DNA of 64,000 bases from Hypholoma sublateritium FD-334 SS-4 (GCA_000827495.1 KN817551.1:279513-343512); one strand, 5' to 3'; positions 34,792-47,219 are shown, counted from the stretch's first letter. Made by a program: numbers and translations. The notes: generated by a model from the letters alone, not told the origin.

Positions 34792-37700
34792 ATGTCGACG
34801 AGCAGGGCGAGCGGGTCGCCTGCGCTGAATCCGCCGTCGAAGCTGCCGCGCTTCCTGCAGAAGCAGGGCGCACGGAAGACAGCAGAGGCCGCCGCCGGCA
34901 GCGTACCGAGTAGCGGCGCGGCGCCGGAGCCCGCGCAGAAGGCACGCAGGAACAGCCGGTTCCTCGCTGCGAGCAGGGACCGCGCGGCCCCCGAGGACGC
35001 GGGCGTCGACGACCCGCCCGTTATCGTCGAGCCGCCGCCGCCCCAACACCACCAGCAGCACCCCGCGCCGCCGGCGCCCGTCCCGATCCCGTCGCCCCGC
35101 GTGCGCACGCGCTCTGAGCGCCCCGCTGCGTCGGCGCCGGAGACGCAGCACATGCCGAGCCTGTACGCGAGCACGTCGAGCGCCGGCGGGACGCGCATCG
35201 GCGACCTCCCTACGCGCCTCAGCGGCTGGTTCGCACATACGTTCTCCACGTCCTCCACGGACCTCTCCCTCCCCGCCATCGTCGCGCAGCACTCTCCCTC
35301 CCGCGGCGCCCCGCCCTCGGCGTACGACCCCGCCTCATCGTCCTCCTCGAGCCCGCGGAAGATGGCCGCACCCGCGGCGCTGCTCGCCGTCGCGAAGCAC
35401 GGCTCCGGCACGCTCAACAAGGCCATGCGGTACCTCCTCGACTCGGACGCTGTCCCCGACCGCTGCGCGGACCCTATCTGGCTGCTCGGCGTGCGCCACC
35501 CGGGGTGGGAGGGTCCGCCGCCCGATGCCCTCCCCCTCCCCTCGTCTTCGAATCAGCAACAACAACAGCGCAAGGAACCGCGCGTGAAGGCGCGCCGCGG
35601 CTCGTGGCGCTCTTCGTCGTCGTCCGCCGCGTCCTCCTCCGCGGACGGGCACTCCTCGCCGCCCAGCAGCACGGGCCACGGCTCGACGCTCAGCACGCCC
35701 GCGTCGCCCGCGCGCCGCGCGCCGCCAGACCCCGGCGCGGCGTGGCCCCCCGCGTTCTACGCGGACTTTACGTCGCGCGTGTGGCTCACGTACCGCTCGC
35801 ACCTCCCCAGCCCCATCCGCGACGCGCGCCTCGCGGACCTGCCGCCGTGCTCGCCCCCTTTCGCCCTGGACGAGCGCGGGGCGTATGGCGGCGCGCCGGA
35901 GGCGGCGGTGGTGGGTGGCGAGGGGCGCAGCCCGACGGCGGGAAGGAAGGTGTGGCCCTGGGCCGCGGAGCGCACGTGGAGCGCGGACACGGGGTGGGGG
36001 TGCATGCTGCGCACGGGGCAGAGTCTGCTGGCGAATGCGCTTGTTGGAGTGCAGCTTGGTCGTGGTGCGGTTTTCTCTTTCCCTTTTGTTTGGATTTGGA
36101 GTGCTGATGGATGGTGGGGGGTGTAGACTGGCGCCGCCCGCCGCACCCTGTCGCGACGCCGGAGTATGCGGCGTACGTGCGCATTTTGACGTGGTTCCTC
36201 GACACGCCGGCGCCGCACGCGCCGTTCAGCGTGCACCGCATGGCGCTCGCGGGTAAGGAGCTGGGCACGGATGTTGGGCAGTGGTTTGGGCCGAGTGTAG
36301 CGGCTGGTGCTATCAAGTACGTTTTCCCCTCCTTGCCTTCTCTACCTCCGTTCCCCGTCCATCTGTCTACCCGCTACCCGTCCATCCTTCGCCGTGTATG
36401 CGCAATTGAACTGACCTGTTATCTTTTTGCGCAGGACGCTCGTCAACGCCTTCCCCGAGTGCGGCCTCTCCGTCGCGCTCGCGACGGACGGCACGCTATA
36501 TCAAAGCCAGATCTTTGCCGCGAGCCACGGCGACGCCTCGCGCGCGCCGCGCCGCCAGCAGACGACAACATGGGGCGAACGCCCCGTCCTGCTCCTCCTC
36601 GGTATACGCCTGGGCATCGAGGGCGTGAACCCCATCTACTACGAGACGATCAAGGTGCGTCTCGTGTTTTTTTTTGCGTTTCGTGGTAGAGCTGATGCTC
36701 TGGGTGTATGTAGATGCTGTACACCTTCCCGCAGAGCGTGGGCATCGCGGGCGGCCGCCCGTCGTCGTCGTATTACTTCGTGGGGAGCCAGGCGGAGAGC
36801 TTGTTCTACCTCGACCCGCATAATCCAAGACCGGCGGTGCCGTTGAGGGCGCCACCGAGAGCGCGGGACGAGTATGCGACGCGGCGCGCGAATGATGCGG
36901 AGGACGACGATGAGCGACGCAGCTCGCCGGAGTATGAGAGCGATCAGGCGGGCCGGGTGCGCCGGCGGGGGCATGAGCTGGCTCCGCGGCATCAGGAACA
37001 GCAGCAGCGGCAGCGACACGACCAGCAGCGCGAATATCAGCCGCGCGAATCTCAACAGCGCCACGAACAGCACCCCGCGCCCCCGACGTCCCCCGCGTCC
37101 GTGCGCACGGGCTCGTCGAACTTCTCGTACCACGCGCCGGCGTCGCCCAGCCCGCTGCAGCAGCAGGTGTCGACCGGCTCATCGTCGCGCGCATCCGCGT
37201 CCGCGTCGGAGGGCAGCGCGGATGCATGGGGGTACGCCGATGCGGAGAGCGCGGCGAGCGTTGGTGGCGGGCGTGGTTATGCGAGAGATGGAGGAAGTGC
37301 GTGGGGCGAGGAGGAGAGTGCGCGTGGCCCGCCGCCTGCGTACGGCCAGCGCGGCGCGCATAGGCTCGCGCAGACCGCTGCGCGCGCGCAGCATGCGTAT
37401 GCGGAGCGCACGCCGTCGGAGGCGGAGCACGCTGCGCTGGGGGCGGGGCAGGGCGAGGCGGTCGATGCGGTGCAGCTGCACTATTGCAATGCGTACAGCG
37501 CGGCGGAGCTGCGCACGTTCCACTGCGAGCGCGTGCGCAAGATGCCGCTCAGCGGCTTGGATCCCAGTATGCTCATTGGGTTCGTGTGCCGTGACGAGCG
37601 CGACTGGTGGGACTTCCGTCGGCGGGTGTCTGAGGTGTGTTTTTCGTTTTGTTTGGGGGTGGAAGGGGCTGATCGGTGTGGTGTAGCTCCCGAAAACGAT

Positions 37701-38553
37701 ATTCTCGATCCAGGACGAGCCGCCGACGTGGCCTGCGGATATGGACGACGACATGGGCCTCGAGTCGATCTCGGAGCCGGACGACATGGACCTCGACGGC
37801 GAGGGCGTCGAGGTCGACGCGGACGGCGATGGCGACGGCTCCGAGCGCTTCTTCGACACGCGCTCGGGGTCCGCGTCCGCGTCGAGCAAGAGCGACAAGG
37901 GCCGCGCACACAGGCGCAGCTCGGACACGTCGGAGGAGGACCCCTCTGACCCCGTCACACCGGGCCCGACGAGCCGCTTCGAGATACGGGCGCCGGTGCC
38001 TAGGCGGAAGGGCAAGGCCGTGGCGGTGGGCGGCGCGGAGGACGATGACGAGGAGGAGGAGGATGGGGAAAAAGCGCTGGATCTCGGCGAGGAGGAGGGC
38101 GCGACGGACGAGGGGGGCGATATCGAGGACGACTGGATAGACCCCGTGTCCTCGCCCGGGGACGTCCCATCGGACTCGAGGCACGCGCTGCCTCCGCAGC
38201 CAGCGCCGCCACCGCCGCCCGCGAAGGACCGCGCCGTGCCGGCGCCCGCGTCCGCGGCGTCGTCCTCGCGCTCGAGCCAGAGCCGGAGCACGGACAAGAC
38301 GCGGAAGGCGAGGAAGCAGGTGCCCGTCCCTGTGCCCGCCGTGCGCGTGCCGCCGCCGGCGCAGGAGCACTACCCGTTCCCTGTCACGCCCGCGGAGGAG
38401 CACGTCGGTGGTGTGGGCGTGGGGGTCGGGGCGAGTGGGGAGCGCACGCGCAGCACCTCTGGGCGGAAGGCGCACCGGATGCATAATGCGCGGGCGCGGG
38501 ACGGCGGGCGGACGCAGAGCGGGGGGGTGCGCGGGATATTGACTGATAATTGA
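34792..38553 (+). CDS. ATG4: Cysteine protease Atg4 (autophagy)
   Basis: Cytosolic C54-family cysteine protease. It cleaves the C-terminus of Atg8 to expose its glycine and later removes Atg8 from phosphatidylethanolamine. Exons: 34792-36064, 36127-36316, 36435-36654, 36714-37634, 37687-38553, giving 1156 aa. Catalytic Cys lies in [18 protein letters not shown] (about residue 404), and Asp and His lie in YLDPHNP (about 595 and 597). Other family landmarks are [56 protein letters not shown] and YFVGSQ. The protein is roughly twice to three times the size of yeast or human Atg4. It has a long Ser/Pro N-terminal part, an insert of about 220 residues rich in Gln, Arg, Ser and Ala (about 598-817) before [21 protein letters not shown], and an acidic, disordered tail of about 270 residues. 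Long inserts are usual in basidiomycete Atg4. Confidence 0.95.
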
Positions 38554-39263
38554 TCTGGGTGTGTTCGCGATCTCTTTTTTCTTTTTCTGTTTCTTTTTTT
38601 TTCTATTTTTCGGTGCCTCGTTTGTTTCTGCTTCTTGATACCAGTCCCTGTTACATTATCTGTGTCTGCGCTCGTGTATATATTCCTTTTTCTCGTGTTT
38701 CAGCTTCAGTTCCACACCTTCGTACTGGACTCATTTGTATGGATTCAACACGGCTGCATGTAACTTCACGTCTATTCCTATCTAGAATCAATTCATTTAT
38801 CTTTGGTCTTTGGTCTGGCCGAGACTTTTGATATGCGCTCCGATGGTGATGAATTCGTGATGAATTCGCGTCATTCGAATCGCGAACTTTCCCACTCACG
38901 CAAACGCTGTTCTCGGCAAGGCGACGGCATCGTGCGATGGTTCGACTTGACCGGATACTTTTACCACCTCAAGGCAAGAGTCGCAAGACGCTCACGAAAT
39001 GACGACGACCTCAATCATCTTCTGTATCGTACAATCGTTCAATGAGTGAGCTCATCGCGCAGTTAGCACTAGACGAACGCTGACTAAATTAAGTAGCCTG
39101 CAGCCACATTACCAATGCATCTCGACTCATACCCAAAAATGACGCCTTGCGCCATATTCCTCTGTGAGTGCGCAACATGACGCCCTGGATAACTACGCTG
39201 ATTCGCACTTATAATCAAGACATTTGCTATATGTTCGACTATTGATTGAGTCTTCGACCTGCC
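38554..39263. other. ATG4 3' flank and monooxygenase promoter
   Basis: A T-rich stretch follows the ATG4 stop (38570-38620), compatible with a 3' UTR. No exon, RNA gene or repeat was seen in the rest. Confidence 0.45.
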
Positions 39264-41744
39264 ATGAAGCTCAGCATCCTGTTCTTCGCTGGCACCTCTG
39301 TGCTCGCGAGCGTCGCGCAGCAGACGCCCTTGTTCGATGAAAGCACCGCCGCTACAGAGCCCGAGTTCTACCAATTCAAGCGCCCCATACGGAGAGTGGC
39401 TATTATTGGCGCTGGTGTGGGGTACGTTTCTCCTCGTTCCCTCGTCGTGTCTGCGAACTGACAACGCTGCTACCTCCTCCCAGCGGCCTGATCGCCTATC
39501 GCGAGTTCGAAGAGGCCGGATTCGACGTGCATGTATTCGAGCGCGACTATGTGCCAGGTGGAAACTGGCACTACACCGAGGAGATCGCCGAGGATGCCCC
39601 AGTGCCCAACCGCGACATCGCAACGGGCGACTATGTCCCCTCGCTGCCGCCGAAGGGCGCCAAGTTCCCGTATGTCGAGGAATATAGTGATGCGGATGGG
39701 AATGCGCTTCGAAAGAGGGATCATCGGGGGCCGAAGCCTGTCTGGGAGTCGTTGACGTCGAATGCGCCAGCGGTACGTGGGAGTCTCCCTCGTTGTGATG
39801 AAATCTCATGCTGGCACAGCCTATCCAACAAATACGGGAGATTCCTTGGCCTGTCGGCACGAAGTGGGGTGCGTGAAGCTTTCCTATGTCTGTTTTGTCT
39901 CTTACAGCATACTATAGCGCTTCATAATCGGAAGCTCCAAGGATATCTTCGTGCGTTCGCTTCCTACCACGGACTCAACAGCAACGACAACAACCCAAAC
40001 GTCTCGTACAACACGCGTGTAGAGCTGGCGGAGAAGCATCACGATGAGGGTGGCGAGGAAAACGGTTGGAACCTAACCGTGAAAACGCTTATCGAAGGAA
40101 AAGACGGTATTTTGAAGGCGGTTTGGAGGAAAGAGGTGCGTATCTTCATTCTTTCTCCTGGGACATCTTACTTATCGGCGTCTGATCAGCACTTTGACGC
40201 TATTATTGTCGCTACTGGGCGTTACAACGCGCCTAATATTCCAAACATCGCAGGCGCCGATCTTCTCGCGCAGCGATTCCCAAGCCACATCGAGCACTCT
40301 CGTCAATATCGCCGACCCGCTGGATATTCGAACAAGACTGTCCTCATCGTTGGTGCGGGTGTACGTATTTATCATCTTAGGAAAAAAAGTCGATGCTTAG
40401 GACAAACGACAGACCAGCGGCGGTGAAATCGCACGCGAGCTGATCACGTACGCGAAACAGATATACACGTCCATCAAGGTACGTCAAGTCGCTGCTATCG
40501 TAACTGGCACGGGCGCTCATTTCGGACGATATCTGACAGCCCCCGGCTAGTAAGGACTTCGCGATAATCCATCTGGTTCGTGGTTAATCATCCTCTTCTT
40601 TTTTCTAGACCCTATTCCCCAATGGCCTCAATCGGATAACCTGAAGCGTCTCCCGCATAATGTCACGCTGGTGGGAGAAATTGCCAAATTTATCCCGTCC
40701 GCTTCGGAATTCAGTGAGACGCAAATCGTATTTGTGAATGGGACTGTGAGCTGGGAATTTCCACTGCGTATCTGCGCTCACTCGTACTTATCTTTATCCA
40801 ACCGTCTTTCACAGGTCATTACGGGCGTCGATCACATCATCTTCGCAACAGGATTCCGATACTCGTATCCCTTCCTTCCCCAGTTCCACAATTCTAAGCT
40901 GGGTTTGAACGACACAGCACCGGCCGATGGTGTACAACCTATTGTGACTGACGGTACTCATCTGCGCTCGTTATATTTGGACTCGTTCTACATTCCTGAC
41001 GCCACATTGGCATTTTTAAACGGTATTTGACCATTTTTGTCCGTCTTATCACAGCTTGATAACGTTTTGGGCACGCAGCTAACTTTGGGATGCAATCGTT
41101 CACCCATGGCGAATTCGTGTCGTTGGCTCTCGCCAAGATATGGGGGGCAAAAGCCGACTTCCCGTCCATCCCCGAGCTATGGCGGCGCTATAATAAACTC
41201 TACGTCGAGCGCAAGGGCTATGGGCGTCACTTCCAGTTCCTGGGCGCTGTCAAGACACGCGGTTAGTTCCTTTCCGAACCTTACACAGCTGCTGCGAATG
41301 TCAATCTGCTGGGCTGTACGATAACTGTACTGATGGGAATACCTCCCAACGCAGAGGTTCTTCGTTTTTATCAAGCCTGGCTTGACGATGCTGCAGTCAA
41401 ATATGGCGGTAAACAGGTACGTGATCAGAGGCGCGATATACTCTATAACAATCTGAACCCCTCGTCTTCGTTCGTCCTTAGATTGACGGATTATCTAAAG
41501 AGTATGTTGCATTCTTGTACAATCGGTCTAATTTGATTGACATCTTCGTTCTAGCAATGACCAAATCAGCGCAATCTGGACCGCAGCACGATACAATTCT
41601 GCGTCACCAGCCGTCATCAACTCTCTGTCCGAAACTTCCATTGTATCGCTGGGCTTACATATTAGCGAGTCGCTAAATGCAACAGCTCCCGTTACCGGAA
41701 CTGAGGCATGGGCTCAGGATTCTGTATACAATGATTACTGGTAG
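39264..41744 (+). CDS. Flavin-containing monooxygenase with signal-peptide-like N-terminus (about 12 exons)
   Basis: FAD- and NADPH-dependent oxygenase of the FMO family; substrate unknown. Exons: 39264-39421, 39484-39772, 39820-39868, 39918-40135, 40190-40360, 40413-40478, [40647 or 40610]-40745, 40815-41022, 41079-41261, 41355-41416, 41482-41501, 41555-41744, giving about 570 aa. Motifs: FAD-binding GAGVGG (residues 49-54), FMO signature-like RFPSHIEHSRQY, NADPH-binding VLIVGAGTSGGEIA and FATGF before the C-terminal third. The N-terminus MKLSILFFAGTSVLASVAQQ looks like a signal peptide, unusual for an FMO, so lumen or secretion is likely. One junction is unclear. The strong acceptor CTAG before 40610 gives a frame mismatch with exon 6, while AAG before 40647 keeps the frame. 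A missed micro-exon or a small indel is possible. Confidence 0.85.
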
Positions 41745-42032
41745 GCACTTACGTTGGCGAGAGCCTTGACTCTTCTATTCCAAGTAATTTGTACACGTCT
41801 TGTATTGTACAATATCTTCATTATTTACCACGAAGCTTGAATGAAACAGGATGTACGCAAAGGCCCGTGCGGGCTGGTCATATCCAACGAAGCGAAATTG
41901 GTATGTCCGTGAGTGAAAAATCCATCTGGTAGTAGTAGTAATGAGTATAGTCGAAGAGTAGTATAGATTATTATTTATCGTAATGTTTAATTTGGTTGAT
42001 AGCTGCGTTTGTCGTCCTACATGAACACGGGG

Positions 42033-43546
42033 TCAGCGCCGGTCTGCACAGATGTCTTCCAATTGTTTCCTGATCTGAGTCATACTCGGACGGCTGGTTC
42101 TATCGAACGCCCAGCAGGAATCGAGAAGTGAGGTCACTTGAGGTCCAAATGTACTAAGAATGGGTACATCTGTGGGAGAAAGGGGCTTCTTTATCGCTTG
42201 CATGTCCAGAATAACTTGAACGTCCCGTATAAGGTGTGAATAGGGGATATGGCCTGTGAGAAGCTATACCGAAAATCGCACTCAGGACGTGGCTCGGATA
42301 CTCGTGAACGAAAATATACTTGCCTCCAACGCCGTGCAGCCGAAAGACCACACATCTGATGCTTGGGTACTTGGCGATTCGTCGTCTAAAAGCTCAGGTG
42401 CCTGCCAACGAAGGGGTCCTACGCTTGGATTCGATACGGTTAACCCCTGCGGCCTCATTAAATCCTCAATTATTTGGGACAGTCCAAAGTCACAGATGAC
42501 AGCCACCCCGTCATCCGTTATAAGCACATTATTCTGATGGAAACATATCAATATCACTCCATGTACGGTGCGCCCGAAAGAGGGATAACGTACTCCTTTC
42601 AGGTCGGCGTGGACTATGGCGGGCGTCGCAGTAGTATGTAGATACTCCAGCCCACGCGCAACATCTAGAATCTTGGCGAACGTGAGCACCCTGCAACTCG
42701 AGCGCGATAAGGAAAAAATAGGACCTACCAGCTGAAGTCTATCTGCGCCAGGATTGATTTTTGCCAGATACTCGACGGCACTTCCATTCTTGTACCAGCG
42801 CATAACCATGGAGGGTCGTCCGGACATATGGTAAGACGTTCCAAACAGCTTGACAACGTTTGGGTGTTCAACGCGATGCCACACATATACTTCATGGTTC
42901 AATTTCTTGATCTATTTTCAGAAATCATAGAGTAGAGTAGATTGAGGGAGTACCTTCCGCGCCTTGACTCCGTCGCTATCCTTTGAAGCTAGAACCCTCA
43001 GTAATTTTATCGCGACCTAAACGAACATGTGCATTAGATTTAATGCGTAACGTACCACTGTGAATAAATAGGGAAAAATCAACTCACTTTAACAATTTCC
43101 ATCTCGCCTGTATCTTCATCCCTCCTATGCCATTCTCCAAGATAGATATCTGAGAGGCCGCCGTGGGCGACAGCATATGGCGATGTTGTCATTACACTTT
43201 TGGTTAGATCGACAACCCCCGAAATAGGAGAGACAGTTGAAGCAGGTGTTTGTGGAGACTCAGATTGAGGAGGGGAACTATCGTCCAGCGATGAAACGTC
43301 TCGGACAGTAGGACGGGAGGGGGGGATGGAAAGCTGGAGTCTGATTGATGCTGATCTCCTGCGCAACACGCGTTCAGTGCCATCAGAGAGCCGAACGACA
43401 TCTTTTCCGCTATCAAGATGGCGCTCTTCTACACCCATAAACGATCTTGAGCGCTGTCGGCCATGGCGGTAGCTGAATCCTGGGTGGGTCATGCTGACAA
43501 GCTTGTCTTGCGCATCTTCAAGGTCTTCGACAATACTTGGAATCAT
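42033..43546 (-). CDS. Protein kinase, TKL-like (6 exons)
   Basis: Predicted cytosolic protein kinase of the tyrosine-kinase-like type that is expanded in Agaricomycetes. Exons on the minus strand: 43088-43546, 42954-43016, 42729-42911, 42594-42671, 42320-42533, 42033-42253, giving 405 aa. The first 120 residues are Ser/Pro/Arg-rich and poorly ordered. Kinase elements in order: Gly-rich loop GGLSDIYLGEW, ATP-anchoring Lys in VAIKLL (about 157), HPNVVKLFG, the catalytic loop HADLKGNN (Asp about 258), DFG (Asp about 276), APELL and SDVWSFG. The catalytic loop has Ala in place of the Arg of HRD (a non-RD kinase), but Asp, Lys and Asn are kept, so activity is plausible. The junction at 42672 uses an AAG acceptor and is the weakest. 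An upstream exon cannot be excluded. It converges with the monooxygenase gene, 288 bp apart. Confidence 0.85.
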
Positions 43547-45700
43547 GATCCACCAGGAGTTAAGCCTACCGACGGTGTACGTCTGACGTCAGGAAGAGTT
43601 AAAGTACCTCCAAGACTGTGAGAAGGGGGTTAGCGTGGGCTGGATTTTGCGATTCACACTCTCGATTAAAAGAGCGGGGAAACTTCCTCAAGCACACCAT
43701 GTCTACCTAAATCGGTGAGGCGCTACACAGCATAATGTAACTGAGTTATTTTTGGGTCGTCGAGCATAAATCGAGCACCGCCCCCACGCAACGGCAGCAT
43801 ATACCCACTGACAAGCATTCCCAAATACCGGTTCAAAGGTGGAGAAGCAGCTTAATCTCATATTCCAATGTGCATCTAAGTAATTGCATATAACATGAGC
43901 TGGATAATTGATCTGACACTCTGAGAATTGGATATGATAGTGGCCCCACTTTGAAACTCAAGCCCGCCATACAAACTACGCCCCGCAGGTTGAGGGAATC
44001 TCTACAGTATATTTCGAACCTTCCACAAGGAATTCCGCTAACGAAATACCCAGATACGGCGGTATTGGACTGTTACTTTTCTCAGCCTGTGCTTTCAATT
44101 GAGATAGGTCTATTTTGAGCGAGGAAGGTCATTCACGCATGTCTCGTACTCCTGAAACTATTTTATTGACGAGTAGTGGTAATATCTGAGAACACCAGTT
44201 AATTTATGGCTTTGTACGCTTTTCTGTATGAACGCTGCTCACGTCCAGCGTTGCCTGGAATGCATGCGGCACTATCATGCGCAGATTAGTACAAAAGCGG
44301 TGCAGAGTTCTGTGCCTTACCATCAAGGTTTAATCGAGCAAGAGATTCACCACATTCTCATGTGCGCACTTTTCTGCATTTGACCCAAGGTGGCGACCGC
44401 TCCCTGTCGATGCCGGTCATTCACTTGTTAAACTATGCGACATTTGCGAGAATTCCTAGCATGGACTCCACTTCAACTCGACTAATAATGTGGCAGGTGT
44501 CCATTGCCGAGGTCCATGGCGTGATGTGAATCGCCACTCCTGGACCAGCTACTTACGATTGAGCTACAAAGTCGGAAGTGTGGCTACACCGCAATTCGCT
44601 GCGTAGAATTAGGTCCTGTCAACGTTGTTACTCATCCTACTACACAGGTTTATGCGTGGCTGGTAATGGGATGGGGATGAAGGGGTCATACCGAATAAGG
44701 TGTAAAAGTAGACCGTCAGCGGTTGGTCAGCGGCGTTCGCGGGCTTCCAACGCGGCCGGCCCGGGGCACCATTCGGCTCCGGCAACCCAGGTATTGCCGG
44801 TGATATGCGGCTCATTCTGAATCGGCTCTTTGCGAGTCTGCCCTTCAATCCACCGGTGTGCGCCTACGGGAAGCGCGCAGCACCTTCTTAGACACCGTGG
44901 ATGTGATTATTCCTGAGTGGGTGACCACCCAGAACACAGGCAACACAGCGCTCCGGACAGGCGAGCCTGGCGACGACCCTACAGCAAGCGGACGTCGACT
45001 GTCCAGTGTCTCGACATGGAGGTTGGCAGATCATGATGCATACGCCAACACGGACACACTTCCGGGCGCCCATTTGCGCTAGTATTCCAGTACTGAGTCA
45101 CATAGAGCATGCACTGCAAAGGCAGATCACGAAATGCACAAGGTTGCATTTTCTGCGAAGCAGAGAAGTTGAGAATGGCCGCGGCGCTGGGCAGCCCGCA
45201 TGGCACACGCACGCGGGGATTTTCATCCCGTTCGTGATACTATTACTACTAGCACTAGGGAATCTCTCCCCTGCAGTGGATTACCGACGCACGAGGCGGT
45301 GCGCATAAAAGCTTGAATGCACAGCATCCCATTGTCAATTTTTAGAGCTTTGGCAGGTTGGTAGTGATTTTATTGAGAAGCTATGGAAAAGTAGTATTGA
45401 AACTTTCTGTTTTAATGGCTATTCTGTCGAAATGTACTGCATCAAATAAATCACAAGCGCCAATTATTAAACATACGTTCATGTACAACATTTTATAGTC
45501 AACGTTAGATGGTGCATTAACAGTCAGCACTCCCCCGCTGGTTCAAAGAGCGGAGGGGCCAAGGAGGAGGGTGGAATGGACAATACTACATTGGTACACA
45601 CTGCCTTTTTTGTTTTGCGCCGCCTGCTTGCCGCCAGCCGTTATTCGGCAGCAGATCGAGATCGAACAGGGGACTACCGACTCCATTGACGCACCGGGAA
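43547..45700. other. Intergenic region between kinase and TM4
   Basis: About 2.2 kb with no recognised gene. Short frames at 44578-44820 (+), 44609-44848 (-) and 44858-45308 (+) have no domain and no consistent splice structure. The promoter of the kinase should lie in the first few hundred bases. Confidence 0.4.
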
Positions 45701-45929
45701 CTATATATAGACACTGCACTCGCAGCTGAGAGCTCTGATGTACGTTGCTACCAACCCCATGTTCCTACTTCCCAGTACCGCCGTAAACGTGCACTGGTAC
45801 GACGCCCCCATGGCAAGATCAGTCGGCCCTTCGCCGCAGCGCTTCTGTTGTAGTCTTATACCCGGCGCTCCGTACGAAGCGAGAGAAACAGCCGCGTGGC
45901 GTGACGCTGTGCAAATAACTCACGGTTGA
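45701..45929 (+). other. TATA box followed by a 63-codon ORF
   Basis: CTATATATAG at 45701-45710 lies 28 nt before an ATG at 45738 that opens a 63-codon frame (MYVATNPMFLLPSTAVN...) with TGA at 45927-45929. Spacing is like that of the real promoters here, but the peptide has no known motif and the downstream TM4 gene is convergent. It may be a first exon, a short peptide or chance. Confidence 0.25.
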
Positions 45930-46022
45930 ATCTTGTGTGTTCTCCGCACGCCGGCTGGTACTTTTATATTGCATACGGACAGACTGCATCATACACGATC
46001 CTCCTTCCTCTCAATAAAATTA

Positions 46023-47219
46023 CTACACTTCCATACCGGAAATTGAAAGAACCTGGGGTGTATGCAGGCCTGTAGACCTGACATGGAACCGCATTCCAGA
46101 TATACTGGATGCAGGAGGTGGCGGTGGTTCGTGCCCCCCTTGGGCGATACACCAAACCATCAGCGTTGGAGCCAAGCCCTACACGGTCAATATTATTATT
46201 GAAATTTATGTATAAAAGACGTAGGCGACATACAGCGGCAAAGGGAAAAAAAGACCCGGCGTAGTTCATGGAGTTTTTGGCTTGCAATACATTCGCATCA
46301 GTCACAGGGAACGCCACCGGGATCGCAAACAGCAGGAGGCCGACGACATGTAGCGCAGAAGATTGAAGCAGGAGGTTGATTATGTGTACGTATTGACTTC
46401 TTTTGTGAAGCGTCGCATTTCGTCGCGAGAGGGAGTGGATTCGGAAGACAATCAGCATTGTGGTGATAAGTGTGGTCGCCACCGCCACAAACAACCCACT
46501 AATTTCGAGCCAATTTGCCATGGCTGTTTTTTTCTTGGGTAGATCTTTTCCGGTGATTATTATGTTTACAAGGTATATAGCTGTCGTAAAGTAAGCATAT
46601 TTACGATTGAGCCAGGACAGGGTATATGTACCAGTTTCGGCAAGAACGAGTATCATTGGCACGGCTATGATACGAATAGAATTTTCCCATATTATATAGC
46701 AGCGCCATATCTGTATACTTGACAGTGCATAATACACAAATAGAAGTAGGCGCTCACAATGAGACCATCTGTGATTACAACAAGCATGAATTTACATATG
46801 CTCTGAATGTATTCAGCCGAATCGGTCCCGGAAACTGAGAAAATGTATGCAGTTTCAAGTGGAGATGGATGTGCGTTCATCGCCAGAATTTTGAGCACCG
46901 TTGACCAAGTCATGGAAATAATGACGGTATTCAATATGTATAATCTTGTGATGGCCCCGATTACTGTATAATTTATTGAAGATTTCTTTGTAACTGCGAT
47001 GATATGCGGTCAGTACGACACTGAAACCCCTGCGTGTAGCCGTACAAATTATATACATTGTTACAATGTATACGGTGGTGTATATACCTATAAAAGTTGA
47101 TGTTAATATACAGTAGGCAATGTGTCCTCTATCCACTGCACACCTTGTAAGAGAATTTGGAGGAGTGAAGAACTGACTACTCCGCAGACCACTGCTTCCT
47201 GAATCGAATCTTCAACCAT
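46023..47219 (-). CDS. Seven-transmembrane protein of unknown function, TM4 (6 exons)
   Basis: Closest paralogue of TM1. Exons on the minus strand: 47144-47219, 47046-47087, 46758-46993, 46632-46710, 46234-46580, 46023-46178, giving 311 aa. Exon sizes are 76, 42, 236, 79, 347 and 156 nt; TM1 has 76, 42, 236, 79, 344 and 147. Motifs: MVEDSIQEAVVCGVVSSSLLQ at the start, TDGLI/IWRCYIIW, EISGLFVAVATTLITT, QSSALHVVGLLLFAIP, SFFPFAA/GLAPTLMV, and ISGMRFHV in the cytosolic tail. Seven hydrophobic segments are visible and no signal peptide. It is divergent from SDR-B (starts 1.58 kb apart), mirroring TM1 and SDR-A. Function unknown; a receptor or sensor role would be a guess. Confidence 0.87.

Noticed and set aside
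35335..38484. Many long frames antisense to or out of frame with ATG4
   Set aside because: They are shadows caused by the very high GC content of the ATG4 exons. Their translations are Arg/Ala-rich low complexity.
25128..43546. S53, FMO, kinase and SDR genes as a secondary-metabolite cluster
   Set aside because: There is no backbone enzyme (PKS, NRPS, terpene synthase), transporter or pathway regulator among them, and ATG4 lies in the middle.
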